Assembly: GCA_013299105.1 (NCBI GenBank) | Contig: JAAFJY010000007.1 | Location: 157,317 to 221,316 of the forward strand | Reading direction: 5' to 3' | DNA: 64,000 bases | Source: Chitinophagales bacterium | Lineage (GTDB): Bacteria; Bacteroidota; Bacteroidia; Chitinophagales; Saprospiraceae | Part shown: piece by piece, positions 43,601 to 53,196 of the stretch | Position numbering within the stretch: the first letter of the stretch is position 1 | How the letters are laid out: each line of letters opens with the position of its first letter | The notes under the pieces: generated by a model | What the model was told of the DNA's origin: nothing | Database searches by the model: none | Seen by the model: the letters and a program-made list of their open reading frames with translations, nothing else | Position numbers and translations under genes: made by a program

Positions 43601-46600
43601 ACTGCAATGAAGGGCCATTTTCAGTAACACAAAGTTTTTTTACACTTCCAAATTCAGATCTTCGACCACAAGCAGTTGTCGGTCCCAGTCAAGCTGTTTT
43701 TTCAGGAAGCAACTTGAGTGTTCGCTGGGAAACTCGAAACATTAGTACAACTGCAACACCCGCCCAGATTAGGTGGAACGATGCTGTCTATCTGTCAAAT
43801 GATGGCAGTGTGAGTAACGATGATTATTATCTAGGGGCAGTACCAAGTCTGAGTACACTTGGCACGAACCAAACTTATTCAAATTCACTCAATGCAACTT
43901 TGCCAGAAGGGATAGAGGGTGAATATTTTATTTTGGTTATTGCAGACGGTTTTAATGCCGTTGCTGAATCAAATGAAAGCAACAACCTTGCATTGAGCCA
44001 AAGCAGAGTAGTAGTTAGGCTTACTCCACCATCAGATTTGAAAGTCACCAACATCATACCACCTGGGGTCGCTGGCAATATTTTCTCAGGAACAACTGGA
44101 AAAGTCAGTTGGACGGTAAAGAACCAGGGGCTGGGAAATACCCGTTCAAAATCTTGGGAAGATCGGGTGTATTTTTCTACCGATCCAAATCCCAATAATC
44201 GAAACTGGAAATTATTGGCATCAGAATTCTTTCAGGGTGAATTAGTGGTAAACGCAACTTACCAGCGCACTGTGGATGTGGAAATGCCCAAAAGCTTTGG
44301 TGACACCATATATATAATTGTGTCAACCGACTTCCGAAACCAGGAGTACGAGCATTTCTTTGAAGACAACAATGTGAGTTTCTCTTCCCCAGTTCGTGTC
44401 ATCTTGACACCACAGCCCGATTTGATCGTTCAGAATCCCACATTCAGCGCTATTGTGAGCAATGGCCAAAACATCAATGTGCAATGGACAGGTCAGAATC
44501 TAGGTGCGAACATGAATCAACAAAGTATCGATGCGATCTACCTGAGCAGCAGTGGCAATAGCTTGAGCAATGCCATTAAGTTAGGAGAATTCAATCGTCG
44601 GGGATTGTTAAACACCAGCATTTCTTATAGTGGCTCAGCAAGCATAAACATCCCAAGAAACATCAGTGGAAACTACTTTCTGGTGGTCGTCGCTGATGAA
44701 AATCGACAGGTGATTGAGGCCAATGAAAACAACAACCTTGTCTCCAGAGCTATTCTCATTCAAGCCGCCAATCTTCAGGCCAGTGATGTGAGCAATCCAT
44801 CTCAGGCAATCGCTGGACAAAACATCAATGTTACCTGGAAAGTAAACAATGCTGGCTCAGGTGCACTGTTGAATCAAAATCTTTTTGACGCTATTAGCCT
44901 GTCTACTTCTCCTACTGGAGCCAATCCCATCCAAATTGGGAGTATTTCAGGAAGCAGTACTTTGCTTACCAACAATAGCATGAATCGGCAAAGATCGGTT
45001 ACACTTCCGCTGAATTTAATGGCTGGTACGTACTACGTTCTTGTCAATACCAACGCAGATTCTCGAGTCCATGAAGCTGGGCGTTTAAGTGACAATCTCA
45101 GCATCAGTAAGCAAGTCATCACTATCACTGAGGCAAGTTTTCCAGACTTGGTTGCATCCAGCATCGGTGTAACCGGCAACCTGCAAATTGGAGCTACCCT
45201 CGAAATAAACTACAGGGTTCGAAACAATGGCAATACAATGGCAATTGGTGAATGGTCAGATCAGGTTTATCTCTCATCAAGTGCAAGCTTTAGCCCCACT
45301 AATGCTATAAGTTTAGCCTCAAAAGTCAGAAGCAAACAAGTCCCTGTGGGCCAATCTTATCTTGACTCAGTATCCATAATTGTGCCGTCAAGATTAGTAA
45401 CGGGCAACTATTACTTGCATTTTGTAACGGATGCAAAAAATCAACTGTTCGAAAATACCGGAGAAAACAACAACCTAGTCAGTTCAGGACCTTATACAAT
45501 CCAAGTCAACAACAGTACATTCAGCAATATCAATTTACGAAATGTCATCGCCCCAAACTCAGTCTCTCCTGGCGAAAGCAGCACTTTAACATGGACAGTA
45601 TTAAACACTGGCAATGGACCTACTAATTCATCAATTTGGGAAGACAGACTTTATCTCTCCACAGATTCATTGTTGAGCCTGAACAATGATATTTTGGTAA
45701 GTAGATGGTCGAACAACAATAAACTGGAAGCTGGGGAGAGTTACTCCCGCAAGGAGCGATTCTCACTGCCAAATAACATCCGTGGAACGTTTTTTTTGAT
45801 TATTGTAAGCGACCCTGAAAATACCAATCGAGATGCCCGATTTGATGACAATGCTACAATCATCAAAATTGGGGCGAATCAGAATGGTAATTCAGGAAAC
45901 ACTACCATTGTCTTTCCAGCTGCTGCTGATTTGGAAATGATCGCAATCGCCACACCTTCACAAGTTCAAGCTGGACAACCTTTTAGAATTCGCTATACGG
46001 TCAGAAATAATGGTCCGGGTATAGTTAAAGTAAATTGGGGAGATTTGTTTGTATTGTCTGAAGACTTGGTCTTAGGTAGTGATTTTTCACTTGGTCAGAC
46101 CAATAAAAAAATCGAACTAAAGGCCAATGTCACCTATTCTGATTCTTTGCAAGTTTTTGCGCCCATAAATGCAAAAGGTAACTACTTGGTTTTAGGTTTT
46201 ACAGATTACAACAATCGTGTAGCGGAATCGACCAAAACCAATAACCTGGCTTCCACTTTTATTGTGGTGCAACAGCCTCTTCCTGCGGATTTGAAAGTGA
46301 CCGCAATATCCAGTACTCCTGAAGTAAGAATTGGAAAAATACTCAATGTTAACTGGCGATTACAAAACAGGGGGATCAACCCAATTGCCGGATTCATGCG
46401 CGAGCTGGTCTATCTGTCGCTGGATACAATATGGGATGCAAATGATCAACTACTGGGAGCATTAGAAGGTAATATTGCGCTACCTGGCAATGGAGAAATC
46501 ACCCGTACGCTAAATGCTCGGCCGGAAAATGTTTCTCATTTGGGTTACCATTTGATCGTACGAACAGATGTGTTAAATAACCTTGTTGAAGAAAACGAAG

Positions 46601-47634
46601 ATAACAACACCGAGTTCAGCAATGCGAAAGTAAAGATTACCATTCCTGAGCTCCCGATTGGCAAAGCCATAGTGGATACTTTATTTGCAGAAAAGCCCTT
46701 GTACTATAGGATTGAATCTTCTATTGCATTGAAAAACGAAACTCTACTACTGAATTTAAAAAGCATGAATAAACAGGCTATTAATGAATTGTACCTTCGA
46801 AGAAACCTGGTTCCCAATCGTACAATTTTCGATTTTGCCTTTGATCAGGCATTTAAAGCTGATCAACAAATTCTGGTACCCATCTTACAGGACAGCACTT
46901 ACTATATGATGGCTTTCCAGGTTCAACCACTCGGAACGAACCAAATTGTAACGCTTTTGGCAGAAATAGTTGAGTTCAACATCAACACTGTTAACGCCAA
47001 TAAAGGGGGAAATACTGGGAATGTCACTATTCAATTGAAGGGGACAAAATTTGAAGATGGCATGCAGATATGGCTTGAAGACAAAACTTTGGGTATGATC
47101 CGTTCGTCGGCGCTTAAAGTCAAAAACAGCGTTGAAGCCTTTGCCACCTTCAATCTCAAGGGTGCAAAAATCGGCAAATATGATGTGTTTGGGAAAAATA
47201 TTTTTGGCGATACCGTTAGATTGAAAGAGGCATTTGAGGTTGTCCAAAGCAGCTCTTCTACCAATTCGCTTCAAGTAACTTGTAGCGTTGGCGATGGCTC
47301 TAATACTTATTTACTCGACACTGACGATCCTCTTGCCTTTGAAGCCATCCATCCTTCATCCGCCCGACCGAACCAAGTGATACCAATTACCCTGCGATTT
47401 GAAAACGCAGGAAATGTTGATGTACCCATACCAAAACGGTTTTTAAGCAGCTTAAACGGTGCCCCTTTAGGTCTCTCCAACAGTGATGTCCAAAAAGACA
47501 CCCAGGAGCTTAAATTGGAATTCAGTGAAACCGACGGTCCTACCAATGCCTTACGGCCAGGAGCTGTAGTGATCAGAACTGTTTACACCTTGGCGAATCA
47601 GAACTTGACCATACTACAATTCAACTTGAATTAA
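40654..47634 (+). CDS. Giant LamG/CARDB surface protein lacking a sorting domain
   Basis: 2326 residues with a signal peptide (LISLLALVSTILSG). Residues about 20-215 form a LamG/concanavalin-like domain (SFTIETWARFNSN, WYHLAYTYDH, GQLDEFRLWGSNRTASEI). Around 400-580 there is a second jelly-roll, then Ig-like domains (FLWSNGSTNQRLF, FRWSNGATTSSIM) and a fibronectin type III unit (PVQLSWTPGINATLYDVFIW). From about residue 1000 there are eight CARDB repeats of about 120 residues (DLRPQAVVGPS, DLKVTNIIPPG, DLIVQNPTFS, NLQASDVSNPS, DLVASSIGVTG, NINLRNVIAP, DLEMIAIATPS, DLKVTAISSTP), most containing N-E-N-N-L. The last 400 residues end without a T9SS domain, which is unusual for such a protein in this organism. 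It is probably a surface adhesin. I start at MKTHALIS; an earlier in-frame start at 40612 is less likely. Confidence 0.82.
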   Translation: MKTHALISLLALVSTILSGQNNVLVLNGAQDFRECVSDEMLSPFQSFTIETWARFNSNRTGDIDFIAEVGNNSTTKLWMWYNNGSAYSLANKKLVLGYSFARGGENNESNFLYDFDPNPNTWYHLAYTYDHLTRKINLYINGESRGAKDVTGSQPSSTLSNVRLVIGKQIRGFASNHFFNGQLDEFRLWGSNRTASEIANNFRRGLSGQEPGLLAYYKFNEPLNNVFADCSKNGLDLSLGSSQNPVSSTMQGFQNTACGFSNADNSLLGKWVGYLEQDGSRTWDFELEVLQATGNNVTGVTIISEQGNRNATGHLTFEAMINGDNFQFIEKEVLYSRVYSRWCFKTGNLKLIRSNSSSFLDGRWVAPDCNPGRIFVRKLKPEELAPDPEFLQYANAIKQNIFSDNFDDNRNNWPLKAEGRNAEISNGLLKFDNSFYRSLSKKIDFDQTRDYELEIRSRLTLVNPDGVSTALSDDQEQNWAYWGNSRLSFFWDTYSGGLSFPKRKDLYKQIINHGFQTFTFRKIGEKQFIFVNGKFLGDFNRNNFKFNTLHFYIDDGPYGEFAGEIDYIKFYYINQNYENDLAVTQLISPSKGCQLGKNQRVTVKINNYGTRAQSNFNIQYQVNNSQIIQQNVGNQIVPAGGSIEFSFNTTYDFNASGNYTFRVGTQLANDQNKANDELSLQVENLPAYNATWRGQSTICEKQTVDIFVNQGTKFLWSNGSTNQRLFDNINSSKTYTVTVTGDFPTCVDVDTITVTVIPLPQTPTIQASNPDLNFCEGQSITLTPNISSNIRWTNGFRSSSITLASTTTIGVQQLGPNGCNSPINYITVRMLPLPDINSRGNGTICTGNSETLWVTNGTSFRWSNGATTSSIMVTPTSTTTYSVTVSNAAKCSYELSKTIFLAPNVIPGAAQNLLPINGFNRVAMPVQLSWTPGINATLYDVFIWRDGQTEPLSPQYRDLSTLGISISNLTPGTTYRWKVRSRNCNEGPFSVTQSFFTLPNSDLRPQAVVGPSQAVFSGSNLSVRWETRNISTTATPAQIRWNDAVYLSNDGSVSNDDYYLGAVPSLSTLGTNQTYSNSLNATLPEGIEGEYFILVIADGFNAVAESNESNNLALSQSRVVVRLTPPSDLKVTNIIPPGVAGNIFSGTTGKVSWTVKNQGLGNTRSKSWEDRVYFSTDPNPNNRNWKLLASEFFQGELVVNATYQRTVDVEMPKSFGDTIYIIVSTDFRNQEYEHFFEDNNVSFSSPVRVILTPQPDLIVQNPTFSAIVSNGQNINVQWTGQNLGANMNQQSIDAIYLSSSGNSLSNAIKLGEFNRRGLLNTSISYSGSASINIPRNISGNYFLVVVADENRQVIEANENNNLVSRAILIQAANLQASDVSNPSQAIAGQNINVTWKVNNAGSGALLNQNLFDAISLSTSPTGANPIQIGSISGSSTLLTNNSMNRQRSVTLPLNLMAGTYYVLVNTNADSRVHEAGRLSDNLSISKQVITITEASFPDLVASSIGVTGNLQIGATLEINYRVRNNGNTMAIGEWSDQVYLSSSASFSPTNAISLASKVRSKQVPVGQSYLDSVSIIVPSRLVTGNYYLHFVTDAKNQLFENTGENNNLVSSGPYTIQVNNSTFSNINLRNVIAPNSVSPGESSTLTWTVLNTGNGPTNSSIWEDRLYLSTDSLLSLNNDILVSRWSNNNKLEAGESYSRKERFSLPNNIRGTFFLIIVSDPENTNRDARFDDNATIIKIGANQNGNSGNTTIVFPAAADLEMIAIATPSQVQAGQPFRIRYTVRNNGPGIVKVNWGDLFVLSEDLVLGSDFSLGQTNKKIELKANVTYSDSLQVFAPINAKGNYLVLGFTDYNNRVAESTKTNNLASTFIVVQQPLPADLKVTAISSTPEVRIGKILNVNWRLQNRGINPIAGFMRELVYLSLDTIWDANDQLLGALEGNIALPGNGEITRTLNARPENVSHLGYHLIVRTDVLNNLVEENEDNNTEFSNAKVKITIPELPIGKAIVDTLFAEKPLYYRIESSIALKNETLLLNLKSMNKQAINELYLRRNLVPNRTIFDFAFDQAFKADQQILVPILQDSTYYMMAFQVQPLGTNQIVTLLAEIVEFNINTVNANKGGNTGNVTIQLKGTKFEDGMQIWLEDKTLGMIRSSALKVKNSVEAFATFNLKGAKIGKYDVFGKNIFGDTVRLKEAFEVVQSSSSTNSLQVTCSVGDGSNTYLLDTDDPLAFEAIHPSSARPNQVIPITLRFENAGNVDVPIPKRFLSSLNGAPLGLSNSDVQKDTQELKLEFSETDGPTNALRPGAVVIRTVYTLANQNLTILQFNLN

Positions 47635-47663
47635 ATCAGACTCACCCATTTCCATTTTTGTCA

Positions 47664-50600
47664 ATGCTGATTTCAGCACAAAAACTCATTGCTATGTTGT
47701 GCAAGTCTATTTCCATTTCAATACTGACTTTGGTGCTTGTAATGTTCACTTTAATTCTGAACGCCCAAAACATTGCTCGAGCCAATCATCCAGCACCGGG
47801 CCCCTACGGCGTACAAGTCAATACTTTCAGTGGTAATTTATTCCTGGATCGTACCGATCTGGTTTTGCCCAATCAGGGACTGTCCTTGAATTTGAGTTTT
47901 TCTTACAACTCTTTCCGCGACACCTTAGATGTAGGATATGGATATGGTTGGATGTTTTCTTACAGTATGATGTATGGCACCTGGAAGGGAGGAGTGTACA
48001 TTGACCATCCTGACGGGCGACGAGATTCATTCTTCTTGATACAAGGGTCATACCGTGGTCAGCGTGGTATTTTTGATATGTTGACTCAAGTGGGACAGGG
48101 GCGCTACACCTTGAGCAACCAGCAGGGGATGAAATATTTCTTTGATGATGCAACCCATAAAAAACTAACAAAAATAGAAGATTTGAATGGTAATACCATT
48201 AACCTGACTTACACCAATGGTCAACTTACTGCGATCAGTGATCCTTCAAATCGCCGTGTAAATCTAGTTTGGGCTGCTGGTCGTTTGTCTCAAATCAACG
48301 ATCCCAATTTTAAAACCCCCAGACGCATTTCTTATGGTTACGATAAACAAGGGCATTTAATCAAAGTGAGTGACCCATTGAACAATTCGGTTCTCTACGG
48401 CTATGACACCAATCTGGGAGTTTTGAATCAAATCACGAATGAGTTGGGCAACGTTCTCGCCATCACTTACAATGAGACAGGACAGGTAACTCAACTTTCT
48501 ACTTGTATTGGCAAGACCAATTTGAATTACAATCCAGTTCTCAACAAAACCCATGTAACCGAATCACAGTCAAATGGTGACCAAATCACTACTTACGATT
48601 ATGATCAGGATGGGAGATTGCTGAAGAAAACCGGGAGTTGCTGTGGCTTCAATACACAGTTTGAATACGATGATGACAACAATTTAAGAAGGACCGTAAA
48701 CGCCAATGGCCAAACTACAAAAATGAGCCATGACGACAGCGGGCGGCCAGTCTTATTGACCGATCCATTAGGGCAAAAACAGGAGGTTGCTTTTGCCAGC
48801 AATTTAAACCGCCCGCTCAGTTTCCGCGATAAAAAAGGGACTGAAACCAAAATGGCTTATGATCCCAAAGGGAATTTATTGTCCTTGAACCAGACTTTAG
48901 GGGTAAATATTGGTTTTACCTATGACAGCAAGGGCAACGTAAATACTATCAAAGACGGGAATGGGAATCAAATCAGCATGGCTTACAATGCCAATAACCA
49001 GGTTACCAGTTTACGTGATGCTTATGGCGAGGAAAACTACGTCTACGACGAAGCAGGTAACCTGCAAAGTGTCAGGGATGCGCTTGGCAATACTTATTCC
49101 TTTGTTTATGACGCATTGAACCGACTGGTTAGCTCGATTGACCCGGTCAACAACCAGGTTTTTTACGAGTATGATGCTACTTCTAACCTCCAAAAAGAAA
49201 TTGACGCCAACGGGAATGTTCGCTCTTATTCCTATGACGAGCACAACAGGCTGGTTGGTGTAAACACACCTTCCGGTAAAACCAATTACACCTACAGTTC
49301 CACGGACAACTTGACTTCCCTAACTGATGCCAATAAACATACCAGTAAGTTTGAGTACAATGATCGTAACCTTTTGATAGAGGAACGCGATGCATTGGGC
49401 TTCCTAACCAAATACGATTATGACGGAAACGGCAACGTGGTCCTGAAAGCAGATGCCAATGGAAATAAGGCGACTTATGTTTACGATGCACTGAATCGTC
49501 TGATTCGAAAAACTTACCTGGGCAATACGGACAACTACGAATACGATGAAAATAATAATCTCATCAATACCTCCAATAACGAAATTAACATAAGTTTTCG
49601 CTACGATGTACTCAATCGTTTGATCGAAAAAACGGTCAACAACTGGGGTAAATCCATTCGTTACGAATACGACAAAGCGGGTAATCGCACCAAAATGATC
49701 GACCCCAATGGTGGAGTAACCAACTACACGTGGGATCTAAATAATCGTTTGGTACAAATCACCAATCCAAGGAATGAAAGCACTCGTTTCACTTACAACA
49801 ATGCTGGTCGTTTGCTCCAACAACAGCATTTCAACGGCACCTTGAGTATCTACACTTACGATAGAGCCAATCGTCTGCTTTCTTTGACCCATACCCGAAA
49901 TGGGAATGCCTTGATCGCCAGTTATGCATACACCTACGACAAAAATGGCAATCGACTCAGCATGACCGATCACACCGGAGGCAGAAGTAACTATGTTTAC
50001 GATGGAGACAATCGGCTCATTCGGGTCAACTACGCAAGTGGTACAATTGAATCCTACTCCTTTGACGGAGCAGGCAATCGCTTGAATCTAAACCGCAACG
50101 GCAACAGCACCAACTACAGCTACGACGCAGCTGACCGCCTGCAAACTGCCGGGAATGCCACCTATCAATTCGATAAAAATGGTAACATGGTCAGTAAAAC
50201 CCAGGCAGGGCAGCTCACCAGGTATACATACGATGGGGAGAATCGCCTTGTAGAAGTGCAGCTACCCAATGGTAAAAAAGTACAGTACCAATACGATCCT
50301 TTTGGCAATCGCATCAGCCAAAGCCTGGATGCCACTACCACTCGTTATTTTCACGATGGCGACAACGTATTGATGGAACTAGACGGTGACAACCAAACCC
50401 TGGCACGCTATACAGCCGCATTGAACATGGATTCCTGGATCAGCATGGAGCGCAATGGACAGTCTTTGGCCTACCATACTGATGGGTTGGGCAGTGTTAC
50501 TACATTGACTGGTTCTAACCAAATGTCAATGGCTACCTATACCTATGATGCTTATGGGCAGTTAATGAGCAGAACAGGCACTGTTATGAATCCATATCTG

Positions 50601-52652
50601 TACACCGGAAGGGAGCGGGATAGCTTGACAGGTTTGTATTATTATCGGACTAGGTATTATGATGCTGAGGTGGGTAGATTTATTAGCAAAGATGTATATA
50701 AATTCAATAAGAACAGACCATCAAGCATTAATAGATATGCTTATACTGAAGGAAATCCAATTATATATACAGACCCTCAAGGACAGTGGATATGGCTAGT
50801 AATAAACTTAGCATTCACGGGATATAATGTATATAATTTTTTTTCTGAAAACTATAAAAAATACGGCACAGATTTCAAATGCTATGAATTTTCTATAAAC
50901 TTGTTTGATTTATTGTCTTGGATATTGAAAATTCCAAACAAAATTATAAACAAAGAGTTAATTAAATATATGTCAGATAAAAACCAATATCAAGAGGATA
51001 TATTAAAATTACAACATCAGTTTTTAGCCTCAAAACTAAATTACTATGATGGCTATTTAGCAGATCACATTCTAAAGTTTAAATCTCACATAAAGTCTTT
51101 AAATAATAATATTCTTGACACTAAAAAACAAAAAGAAGCATATGAAATAATTGAGGGGCTCTTTAATGTTGGTTCAGAAATTTCTAATGATGCTGATATT
51201 TGGCAATTATACAAACATGCCCCATGCTTGAATGGCTCAGGAAGTAACAATAAAAGAGACACCCTAAATTTATCACCTCCAACCGTTTCCATCCCCATCA
51301 TCCGTTCCTACGACCCAAATGAAATAATCGGCCCAAGGGGCTATGGCTTAGACAAATGGGTAGCAGGCAACGCCAATTTAGCCTACACCATAATGTTTGA
51401 AAACGACCCGAAATTTGCCAGTGCTGCTGCGCAAAGGGTAGTTATTGAGCATCAACTAGACAGTGACTTGAATCCTGCCAGTTTTCGATTGGGTAGTTTT
51501 GGCTTTGGTAAATATTTCTTTGAAGTCCCCAAAGATGCCAGTTTTTATACCCGAAGATTGGATTTCAGGGATTCTTTGGGAATATTCATGGATGTATTGG
51601 CGGGAATTGATGTTGAAAGGAATCGGGCATTCTGGATTTTCGAGAGCCTGGATCCTAGAACTGGCTTAAATAGTACCCTGCCTGCAACAACAGGATTTCT
51701 TCCTGTAAATGACAGTTTACTGCGCAATGGTGAGGGATTCGTCAATTTCACCATCCAGCCAAGGATTACCGCCAAAACGGGTGATATTATTGATGCCAAA
51801 GCAGAAATCTTTTTTGATGACAATCCCTCAATCGTCACCAATGCGGTATTCAACACCATCGATGCTGATCGGCCGCAAAGCCGCATCCTTCAAGTTGACA
51901 AGAAAGGAGATACTTATCACTTGCAATGGGAAGGCTCAGACAAGGGGGCGGGTCTGGAAAGCTATACCTTATATGTAGCCACCAACAAAGGGCCTTTTTC
52001 GCCTAGGGTATTAGGAATTGATACAACCCGCTATACTTTCCGAGGAAATCCTGATAGCACTTACCGCTTTTTCACCCTTAGCAAGGATCATGTCGGCAAC
52101 ATAGAGCTCATGAAATACTCTGGAGAACCCAGTTGCTTGATCGCCAGTCTGGAGAACATCAAAAATTCCGGTTCGGGCACCAACAATGCAACAGCGAGTA
52201 TCAAAGTCAATGGAACCAGCACAGGTTTGAGTTTTTCCTGGTCGCACGATAGAACTTTAAGCGGACCAGTAGCCACCAACCTCCCGGTAGGTGTACACAA
52301 CGTAAGCATTACCGATAACAAGGGCTGCTCCACTGTTCTGAGTTTTGAAATCAAGTTAACTGTGGGGACAAAGGATCCTCAATTTTCAGCAGGACTGCTT
52401 TTGCAAAATTTATTCCCTTCACCCACCAATTCGCAAATAACAGTCACATTCCTTTCTCCCGAAGAACTGGTTTTCCTGGAAATCCATGACAATCTGGGTC
52501 GAAAAGTTTTGGCTCAAAACGTCAATGCCATACCTATGCAAGCCAGTCAGACTACTTTGAATGTAAGCAATTTTGCCAATGGCTTGTATATCGTCACTCT
52601 CTCGACTAGAGGGGGGAGAAGAGTGAGTGGGATGTTTAGTAAGCAGGATTAA
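47664..52652 (+). CDS. Rhs/YD-repeat protein with variable segment, DUF7619-like module and T9SS tail
   Basis: 1662 residues with a signal peptide (SISISILTLVLVMFTLILNAQ). Residues about 35-140 are the Rhs N-terminal region (PYGVQVNTFSGNLFLDRTDL). Residues about 150-980 are YD/Rhs repeats (YDEAGNLQSV, YDALNRLVSS, YDGNGNVVLK and many more). The conserved core is YTGRERDSLTGLYYYRTRYY, then VGRFISKD and NRYAYTEGNP. Residues about 1013-1209 form an AT-rich, mainly helical variable segment with no match I recognise. Then comes a DUF7619-like domain (SYDPNEIIGPRGYGLDKWVA, FDDNPSIVTNAVFNTID), a SprB-like repeat (FSWSHDRTLSGPVATNLPVG) and a type A T9SS domain. A later ATG at 47694 is an equally good start. 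It lies 29 nt after the CARDB gene, in the same direction. Confidence 0.85.
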   Translation: MLISAQKLIAMLCKSISISILTLVLVMFTLILNAQNIARANHPAPGPYGVQVNTFSGNLFLDRTDLVLPNQGLSLNLSFSYNSFRDTLDVGYGYGWMFSYSMMYGTWKGGVYIDHPDGRRDSFFLIQGSYRGQRGIFDMLTQVGQGRYTLSNQQGMKYFFDDATHKKLTKIEDLNGNTINLTYTNGQLTAISDPSNRRVNLVWAAGRLSQINDPNFKTPRRISYGYDKQGHLIKVSDPLNNSVLYGYDTNLGVLNQITNELGNVLAITYNETGQVTQLSTCIGKTNLNYNPVLNKTHVTESQSNGDQITTYDYDQDGRLLKKTGSCCGFNTQFEYDDDNNLRRTVNANGQTTKMSHDDSGRPVLLTDPLGQKQEVAFASNLNRPLSFRDKKGTETKMAYDPKGNLLSLNQTLGVNIGFTYDSKGNVNTIKDGNGNQISMAYNANNQVTSLRDAYGEENYVYDEAGNLQSVRDALGNTYSFVYDALNRLVSSIDPVNNQVFYEYDATSNLQKEIDANGNVRSYSYDEHNRLVGVNTPSGKTNYTYSSTDNLTSLTDANKHTSKFEYNDRNLLIEERDALGFLTKYDYDGNGNVVLKADANGNKATYVYDALNRLIRKTYLGNTDNYEYDENNNLINTSNNEINISFRYDVLNRLIEKTVNNWGKSIRYEYDKAGNRTKMIDPNGGVTNYTWDLNNRLVQITNPRNESTRFTYNNAGRLLQQQHFNGTLSIYTYDRANRLLSLTHTRNGNALIASYAYTYDKNGNRLSMTDHTGGRSNYVYDGDNRLIRVNYASGTIESYSFDGAGNRLNLNRNGNSTNYSYDAADRLQTAGNATYQFDKNGNMVSKTQAGQLTRYTYDGENRLVEVQLPNGKKVQYQYDPFGNRISQSLDATTTRYFHDGDNVLMELDGDNQTLARYTAALNMDSWISMERNGQSLAYHTDGLGSVTTLTGSNQMSMATYTYDAYGQLMSRTGTVMNPYLYTGRERDSLTGLYYYRTRYYDAEVGRFISKDVYKFNKNRPSSINRYAYTEGNPIIYTDPQGQWIWLVINLAFTGYNVYNFFSENYKKYGTDFKCYEFSINLFDLLSWILKIPNKIINKELIKYMSDKNQYQEDILKLQHQFLASKLNYYDGYLADHILKFKSHIKSLNNNILDTKKQKEAYEIIEGLFNVGSEISNDADIWQLYKHAPCLNGSGSNNKRDTLNLSPPTVSIPIIRSYDPNEIIGPRGYGLDKWVAGNANLAYTIMFENDPKFASAAAQRVVIEHQLDSDLNPASFRLGSFGFGKYFFEVPKDASFYTRRLDFRDSLGIFMDVLAGIDVERNRAFWIFESLDPRTGLNSTLPATTGFLPVNDSLLRNGEGFVNFTIQPRITAKTGDIIDAKAEIFFDDNPSIVTNAVFNTIDADRPQSRILQVDKKGDTYHLQWEGSDKGAGLESYTLYVATNKGPFSPRVLGIDTTRYTFRGNPDSTYRFFTLSKDHVGNIELMKYSGEPSCLIASLENIKNSGSGTNNATASIKVNGTSTGLSFSWSHDRTLSGPVATNLPVGVHNVSITDNKGCSTVLSFEIKLTVGTKDPQFSAGLLLQNLFPSPTNSQITVTFLSPEELVFLEIHDNLGRKVLAQNVNAIPMQASQTTLNVSNFANGLYIVTLSTRGGRRVSGMFSKQD

Positions 52653-52675
52653 TATCGAAAACTAAAGGCTCAAAA

Positions 52676-52896
52676 ATGAAAATCGAAACTGTATTTACCA
52701 CTTTTTGACCTGTTTGAGCCTGACCTTATTGGTTTACAAAGCCAACGCCCAGGCCAATATCACAATCAGCGCCCAAGATGCCACCTGCACCGCAAACGGC
52801 TCTATCAAAGTCGAAGTCAGCGGTGCAAGTGGCAGGTTGAGGTATGCCTTGAGCAGCGCTTGTGGTGATGCCGACCCGAAAAATCCTTCTGTCTAG
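52676..52896 (+). pseudogene. Remnant of a SprB-repeat surface protein
   Basis: An ATG at 52676 starts MKIETVFTTF, then a frameshift (one T missing in the T run near 52702-52706) breaks the signal peptide from LTCLSLTLLVYKANAQ, ANITISAQDATCTANGSIKV and EVSGASGRLRYALSS. This is the N-terminus of a SprB-repeat/gliding-type surface protein. It stops after about 70 residues at a TAG inside a palindrome (CTGTCTAGACAG, 52889-52900), and the rest of the gene is missing. The 300 nt after it, to 53196, contain no other gene. Confidence 0.7.
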
Positions 52897-52908
52897 ACAG
52901 GATTTTTC
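52878..52908. terminator. Inverted repeat with A and T flanks
   Basis: GAAAAATCC at 52878-52886 and GGATTTTTC at 52900-52908 flank a perfect 12-bp palindrome CTGTCTAGACAG (52889-52900), giving a hairpin with a 3-nt bulge. It looks like a bidirectional terminator, and it is also where the SprB-repeat remnant ends. Confidence 0.55.
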
Positions 52909-53196
52909 CTCTGATTCGCTCTGATTCCGATTTTTGATAGTAGTCAATCTCAATTATTCGGCTCAGTGCATAGGTGATTTTCACATCGCAAGCAGGGATT
53001 TATGAGTATTACTCACGCATTTGATCAATTTTAACCCGAATTAATTTCAGATTTTGAGGGTAATAGGTACAAAATCGATTTGCTACCTGCTGAAATATTT
53101 TTTCTTCAAATCCAAAAAAATTCAATTGAATGGCAAAAAGAAAAAACATTGTTATTATCTTCACAACAAACTTTATCAAAACCCAAAAAAACAGTC

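Noticed and set aside
49183..49491. Antisense ORF in the Rhs gene as a possible immunity gene
   Set aside because: It is an antisense shadow of the YD repeats, cysteine/histidine/arginine-rich with no fold; an immunity gene would be expected downstream of the tip instead.
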